Shown: piece by piece, positions 60,115-64,000 of the stretch
How the letters are laid out: every line of letters starts with the position of its first letter
Position numbering within the stretch: the stretch's first letter is position 1
Source: Streptomyces sp. NBC_00443
GTDB taxonomy: Bacteria; Actinomycetota; Actinomycetes; Streptomycetales; Streptomycetaceae
Length of the DNA stretch: 64,000 bases
Assembly (NCBI RefSeq): GCF_036014175.1
Contig: NZ_CP107917.1
Coordinates: 1,984,001 to 2,048,000 of the forward strand
Direction: 5' to 3'
Notes under the pieces: generated by a model
The model's input: the letters and a program-made list of their open reading frames with translations, nothing else
What the model was told of the DNA's origin: nothing
Databases searched by the model: none
Program-made: the position numbers and the translations under genes

Positions 60115-61170
60115 CTAGCGAGCCGTCCGCGTGTGGACGTACTCGACGAGCCGGGTCAGCGCGTCGGGGTCCGTGGACGGCATGACGCCGTGGCCGAGGT
60201 TGAAGACGTGGCCCTCCAGGCCGGCGGCCGTGTCGAGGACCTCGCGGGTCTTGGCCTCGACGGCCTCGGTCCCGGCGAACAGGACGGTCGGGTCGAGGTT
60301 GCCCTGGAGCGCCTTGCCGGGTCCGACGCGGCGGGCGGCCTCGTCGAGCGGGACGCGCCAGTCGACGCCGACGACGTCCGCGCCGGCCTCGCCCATGAGC
60401 TTCAGCAGCTCACCGGTGCCGACACCGAAGTGGATGCGCGGGACGCCGTAGGACTCGACGGCCTTGAAGACCTTCGAGGAGGCGGGCATCACCGAGCGCA
60501 GGTAGTCGCCGGGGGCGAGCGCGCCGGCCCACGAGTCGAACAGCTGGACCGCGGACGCGCCGGCCTCGATCTGCACCTTGAGGAAGGCGGCCGTGATGTC
60601 CGCGAGGCGGTCGAGCAGGTCGGCCCAGAGCTCCGGGTCGCCGTACATCATCGCCTTGGCGTTCTCGTACGTGCGGGACGGACCGCCCTCGACGAGGTAA
60701 CTCGCAAGAGTGAAAGGCGCGCCGGCGAAACCGATGAGCGGGGTGGCCCCGAGTTCGCGGGTGAGCAGGCCGATGGCCTCGGTGACGTAGGAGACGTCCT
60801 CGGGGGTGAGGTCACGCAGCTGGGCCAGGCCGGCGCGGGTGCGGAGGGGGCGCTCGACGACCGGGCCGACGCCGGGCTTGATGTCGAGGTCGACGCCGAT
60901 GGCCTTGAGCGGGACGACGATGTCGCTGAAGTAGATCGCCGCGTCCACGTCGTGCCTGCGTACGGGCTGCAGGGTGATCTCGGTGACCAGCTCGGGCCGC
61001 ATACAGGACTCGAGCATCCCGATACCCTCGCGGACCTTGCGGTACTCCGGCAGGGAGCGCCCGGCCTGCCGCATGAACCACACGGGCGTGTGCGGCACGG
61101 GCTCGCGCCTGCACGCCTTGAGGAAGGCGGAATCGTACGTGGCGGTCGGCGGCGTCTGGTTGGCACTCAC
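60115..61170 (-). CDS. hemE: Uroporphyrinogen decarboxylase
   Basis: HemE removes four carboxyl groups from uroporphyrinogen III to give coproporphyrinogen III. The 351-residue protein has the RQAGRSLPEYR signature (near residue 34), IYFSDIVVPLKAIG (near 79), GFAGAPFTLASYLVEGG (near 149) and FNLGHGVMPSTDP (near 330). It supplies the substrate of HemY and then HemQ, encoded on the same strand 4-6 kb downstream. The ATG at 61170 has no closer alternative. Confidence 0.95.
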   Translation of the reverse strand: MSANQTPPTATYDSAFLKACRREPVPHTPVWFMRQAGRSLPEYRKVREGIGMLESCMRPELVTEITLQPVRRHDVDAAIYFSDIVVPLKAIGVDLDIKPGVGPVVERPLRTRAGLAQLRDLTPEDVSYVTEAIGLLTRELGATPLIGFAGAPFTLASYLVEGGPSRTYENAKAMMYGDPELWADLLDRLADITAAFLKVQIEAGASAVQLFDSWAGALAPGDYLRSVMPASSKVFKAVESYGVPRIHFGVGTGELLKLMGEAGADVVGVDWRVPLDEAARRVGPGKALQGNLDPTVLFAGTEAVEAKTREVLDTAAGLEGHVFNLGHGVMPSTDPDALTRLVEYVHTRTAR

Positions 61171-61274
61171 GGGGGCAAGTCTCGCACGGCCACAACAGGC
61201 CCGGCGCTGGGGTTGCCGTGTTGTCCGGGTGTCCCTCCCTGCACGAAGCGCCGGTTCCCCTTAATCTTCCCGGC

Positions 61275-61952
61275 ATGGCTGCGGCTCAGGGAAGACTGTC
61301 GGACGGCAGTGGCGGAATGGACGAGGCGAGGGACAACGGGGAGGCGGACCGGCATTCGAGCAGTACGGCTCCACCGGCGTTCCGCGGCGCGGTCGACGCC
61401 CTGCGCAGCAGCCGGTTGCGGCCGCAGATCGAGGTCGAGCAGACCAAGGCGCCCCAGCGCCTGGCTCCGTACGCGTACGCGCTGGAGGCCACCGTCGTCG
61501 ACGGCGACCACGACCTGGCCGACGGCCGGCTGGTGCTGCTGCACGATCCGGCGGGCCACGACGCGTGGCGGGGCGCCTTCCGGCTGGTGACCCTGGTGCG
61601 GGCGGAGCTGGAGGCGGAGATGGCCGTCGACCCGCTGCTGCCCGACGTGTGCTGGTCCTGGCTGACCGGCGCGCTCCAGGCGCGCGGGCTGTCCTACGGC
61701 GAGCCGAGCGGCACCGTCACACGGGCGGGCTCCCACTACTTCGGCGGGCTGTCCGAGCGCCCGGCGTCCTCACAGATCGAGATCCGCGCCTCCTGGACGC
61801 CACGCGAGGGCCTGGGCGGCGTTCCGGACACCGCGGCCCACCTGGCGTCCTGGTGCGATCTGCTCGCCCAGGTCGCGGGGCTGCCCCCGGCGGGCCCGGG
61901 CGACGCGTCGGTGGTGACGCTGCCCCAGCGGCGGGACCCGCAGTCCCGCTGA
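61275..61952 (+). CDS. DUF3000 domain protein
   Basis: The 225-residue cytosolic protein has the actinobacterial DUF3000 pattern: FRGAVDALRSSRLRPQIEVE (near residue 36), PYAYALEATVV, LVLLHDPAGHDAWRGAFRLV (near 82), and CWSWLTGALQARGL. It is encoded divergently from hemE, as in other actinomycetes. No enzymatic role is known. The ATG at 61275 is preferred, as the sequence before it lacks family similarity. Confidence 0.85.
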   Translation: MAAAQGRLSDGSGGMDEARDNGEADRHSSSTAPPAFRGAVDALRSSRLRPQIEVEQTKAPQRLAPYAYALEATVVDGDHDLADGRLVLLHDPAGHDAWRGAFRLVTLVRAELEAEMAVDPLLPDVCWSWLTGALQARGLSYGEPSGTVTRAGSHYFGGLSERPASSQIEIRASWTPREGLGGVPDTAAHLASWCDLLAQVAGLPPAGPGDASVVTLPQRRDPQSR

Positions 61953-61986
61953 CGGCTGCTTAACCCATAACCGCCACTGACCCTGT

Positions 61987-62009
61987 AGCCGTCACTTGCC
62001 GTGACGGCT
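61987..62009 (+). terminator. Hairpin after the DUF3000 gene
   Basis: A 9-bp perfect stem, agccgtcac (61987-61995) and gtgacggct (62001-62009), with a 5-nt loop lies 35 bp after the stop. The rest of the 297-bp gap to the response regulator has lower GC and A/T-rich patches near 62140-62185 that probably hold its promoter. Confidence 0.65.
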
Positions 62010-62249
62010 CCTCGTTGTGCTCACCACGCACGGTGACCGCCACCGACTTGACCGTCACTTTGTCGATACGGCCACTTTCGGTCAGGAACCGTCCTCGATC
62101 GAGCCGATTTCCGCGCCAGTCGATCGACCGTGTGTCTGAATTGCCCCGATTGTTACTCACTAAATCGTGATCTTTCTCTAAAGGGCCACGGGTTTGGTGC
62201 CGAAGACGACTGTGACCTTGAAAGCCGTCCCCGCACCCCAGGAGGCCTG

Positions 62250-62912
62250 GTGTCCGTTCTCCTTGAGCAGCCCGCAAGCCTGGTCGCCTACCGCCCGAAC
62301 AAGCCGACCGCCATGGTGGTCGTGGCCGATCCCCGCGTCCGCTCCACCGTCACCCGTCATCTCTGGGCGCTCGGTGTGCGTGACGTCATCGAGGCCTCGT
62401 CCATCGCGGAGGCTCGTCCCCGCATCGGCAACCCCCGCGACATCTGCGTCGCCGACGTCCACCTGCCCGACGGATCCGGCCTCACCCTCCTGTCCGAGAC
62501 CCGCGCCGCGGGTTGGCCCAACGGCCTCGCCCTCTCCGCCGCCGACGACATCGGCGCCGTACGCAACGCCCTCGCCGGTGGCGTGAAGGGATACGTCGTC
62601 ACCGGTACCCGCACCAACGTCGGGCTCCCCACCCGGCCCGGTGCCGCCCCCATCGGCGCTGCCGCAGCCCGTATGCACCGTCGCCACCCGGGTGCCCCGA
62701 GCCACCCGGGCGGCTACCGCGAGCTGTCCGGTCGCGAGGTCGAGGTGCTGCGGCTGGTGGCGGAGGGCCAGTCGAACAAGGCGATCGGCGTCTCGATGGG
62801 CCTGTCCGCCCTGACCGTCAAGAGCCACCTCGCCCGCATCGCCCGCAAGCTCGGCACCGGTGACCGCGCCGGAATGGTCGCCGTGGCCCTGCGGACGGGC
62901 ATCATCCACTGA
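62250..62912 (+). CDS. LuxR/NarL-type response regulator (orphan)
   Basis: The 220-residue protein has an N-terminal receiver-like domain (AMVVVADPRVRSTVTRHL near residue 21; phospho-acceptor candidate Asp in CVADVHLPDGSG near 63) and a C-terminal HTH (ELSGREVEVLRLVAEGQSNK, AIGVSMGLSALTVKSHLARI, near 155-195). A His/Pro-rich linker joins them. The receiver is shortened and atypical, so phosphorylation is uncertain. No histidine kinase is adjacent. The GTG at 62250 has GGAGG 5 bases upstream, which decides the start. Confidence 0.87.
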   Translation: MSVLLEQPASLVAYRPNKPTAMVVVADPRVRSTVTRHLWALGVRDVIEASSIAEARPRIGNPRDICVADVHLPDGSGLTLLSETRAAGWPNGLALSAADDIGAVRNALAGGVKGYVVTGTRTNVGLPTRPGAAPIGAAAARMHRRHPGAPSHPGGYRELSGREVEVLRLVAEGQSNKAIGVSMGLSALTVKSHLARIARKLGTGDRAGMVAVALRTGIIH

Positions 62913-63030
62913 ATTCCATGAACGCTTGATCATTCACTGACGTGAACGGGATCGGCCGCTGATCCCGCCCGCGTCCCCTATCTGTCGTGGACCGGAACCT
63001 TCACGTGGCTGACTGGTTTACGACCCTCAG

Positions 63031-63064
63031 GCGCCCGCCGACGGAACGTTCCGTCGGCGGGCGC
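63031..63064 (+). terminator. 34-nt perfect palindrome (terminator)
   Basis: Bases 63031-63064 form a perfect inverted repeat with 17-bp arms (gcgcccgccgacggaac and its complement), with no spacer. It lies between the response regulator and the RNase D gene, and is the strongest hairpin of this region. Confidence 0.8.
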
Positions 63065-63090
63065 TGTCCATACACAGATACCCTTGACAT

Positions 63091-64000
63091 GTGACCGACG
63101 CCCAAGAGACCGCAGCAGACAGTTCACTGCGAACCACCGGAGGCGCCCCTCCGGAAGACGACGGGTCTTCTGTTACGGAGGCGCCGATCCCTTTGCTGGA
63201 GCCCCGCGAGGGCATTCCGCCCGTGATCGCCGACGAGGCCGCGCTCGCTGAAGCGATCGCCGCCTTCGGCGCCGGCTCGGGCCCCGTGGCCGTCGACGCC
63301 GAACGCGCGTCCGGGTACCGATACGGCCAGCGCGCGTATCTCGTGCAGCTGCGCCGCTCGGGCGCGGGGTCCGCACTGATCGACCCCGTGGCCTGTCCCG
63401 ATCTGTCGGGACTCGGCGAGGCGCTGTCCGGCGTCGAGTGGGTGCTGCACGCGGCCACCCAGGATCTGCCGTGTCTCCGCGAGATAGGCATGATGCCGAC
63501 CCTGCTGTTCGACACCGAGCTGGCCGGGCGGCTGGCCGGTTTCCCGAGAGTCGGCCTCGGCGCGATGGTCGAGGGCGTGCTCGGGTTCGTCCTGGAGAAG
63601 GGTCACTCGGCCGTCGACTGGTCGACGCGGCCGCTGCCCGAGCCATGGCTGCGGTATGCGGCGCTGGACGTCGAACTCCTCGTGGATCTGCGCGACGCGC
63701 TGGAGAAGGAGCTGGACCGGCAGGGGAAGCTGGAGTGGGCGCGGCAGGAGTTCGAGGCGATCGCGGCCGCGCCGCCCGCGGAGCCGCGCAAGGATCCGTG
63801 GCGGCGGACGTCCGGGATGCACAAGGTGCGGCGGCGTCGGCAGCTGGGTGTCGTGCGGGAGTTGTGGGAGACGCGTGACCGTATCGCCCAGAAGCGGGAC
63901 GTGTCGCCGGGCAAGGTGCTGTCCGACGCGGCCATCGTGGAGGCCGCGCTCGCCTTGCCGGGCAATGTGCACGCGCTCACCGCGCTGAACGGTTTCGGGC
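63091..64000 (+). CDS. rnd: Ribonuclease D-like 3'-5' exonuclease (3' partial)
   Basis: About 303 residues are visible and the gene runs off the window. The DEDD active site is present: VAVDAERASGYRYGQRAY (Asp and Glu, near residue 67), WVLHAATQDLPCLREIGM (Asp, near 118) and LRYAALDVELLVDL (Tyr/Asp, near 188). Downstream, LGVVRELWETRDRIAQKRDV and the following stretch begin an HRDC domain. It would trim tRNA or other RNA 3' ends. The GTG at 63091 is the likely start, with no good upstream alternative. Confidence 0.9.
   Translation, partial: MTDAQETAADSSLRTTGGAPPEDDGSSVTEAPIPLLEPREGIPPVIADEAALAEAIAAFGAGSGPVAVDAERASGYRYGQRAYLVQLRRSGAGSALIDPVACPDLSGLGEALSGVEWVLHAATQDLPCLREIGMMPTLLFDTELAGRLAGFPRVGLGAMVEGVLGFVLEKGHSAVDWSTRPLPEPWLRYAALDVELLVDLRDALEKELDRQGKLEWARQEFEAIAAAPPAEPRKDPWRRTSGMHKVRRRRQLGVVRELWETRDRIAQKRDVSPGKVLSDAAIVEAALALPGNVHALTALNGFG

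Noticed and set aside
61960..62277. Minus-strand ORF in the gap before the response regulator
   Set aside because: Lower GC, no codon bias, no recognisable protein, and it overlaps the promoter and 5' part of the response regulator.
1..64000. CRISPR arrays, insertion sequences, integrase/attachment sites
   Set aside because: I found no regularly spaced repeats, transposase or integrase genes, or terminal inverted repeats; the repeats present are those listed.

Overview
The window is GC-rich DNA with dense, strongly GC3-biased coding sequence, many GTG starts, four-base stop/start overlaps and several leaderless-looking promoters. The gene families point to a Streptomyces chromosome: actinobacterial HemQ/HemY, SlpD-type tripeptidyl aminopeptidases, DUF3000, DUF4142, TIGR04222, and murC-msrB next to a RibD-like reductase and zapE. 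From about 32 kb to the end the layout is conserved, housekeeping-like core. The first 31 kb is more accessory in character.

Left part (1-6.5 kb). A membrane flavin/heme reductase (cut by the window edge), a secreted protein with two tandem FMN-binding domains, and an ApbE flavin transferase form a covalent-flavin electron-transfer operon. On the opposite strand lie a small membrane protein, a molybdopterin oxidoreductase and a cytochrome b-like protein. The last two look like one fused gene broken by an apparent frameshift. A large membrane protein and an iron-box-controlled DUF2470 gene follow.

Standout locus (6.6-18.35 kb, minus strand). Ten genes, nearly all joined by 4-nt overlaps, run ATP-grasp ligase, DUF364 protein, cysteine-synthase-like PLP enzyme, enolase-superfamily epimerase, MFS exporter, SAM methyltransferase, family-5 solute-binding lipoprotein, two permeases and a double ATPase. 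A 15-bp Zur-type palindrome lies just upstream of the first gene. Biosynthesis, export and import under a zinc operator is the layout of an opine-type metallophore system (compare the Cnt/staphylopine loci), but the enzymes are different and contain no NRPS. I regard it as the best candidate for an undescribed system.

Middle (18.4-31 kb). A secreted peptidase diverges from that operon. An alpha/beta hydrolase lipoprotein, a DUF4142 protein, an Rv1733c-like membrane protein, and an amino-sugar group (SIS protein, RpiR regulator, BadF-type kinase, NagZ-like GH3) follow. Next is an orphan iron-box-controlled siderophore-binding lipoprotein. At 28.64 kb a degenerate tRNA-like cloverleaf ends three bases before the start codon of an unknown 791-residue protein, and a good promoter places it at the 5' end of that mRNA.

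Core (31-64 kb). A YbhN-type membrane protein, PP2C phosphatase, msrB, murC, a USP-like protein, a RibD-like reductase, zapE, a secreted orphan with carbonic anhydrase and a SulP transporter, slipin, a PhoX-like protein, a Ser/Thr kinase, a polysaccharide deacetylase, an ABC exporter pair and a PTH2-type protein come first. Then come a DUF692 enzyme with DUF4142 and TIGR04222 neighbours, a second secreted peptidase, and haem genes of the coproporphyrin-dependent route (hemQ, hemY, hemE). DUF4349, a CoA-disulfide-reductase-like enzyme, a rhomboid protease, DUF3000, a LuxR-type response regulator and an RNase D-like gene cut by the right edge complete the window.
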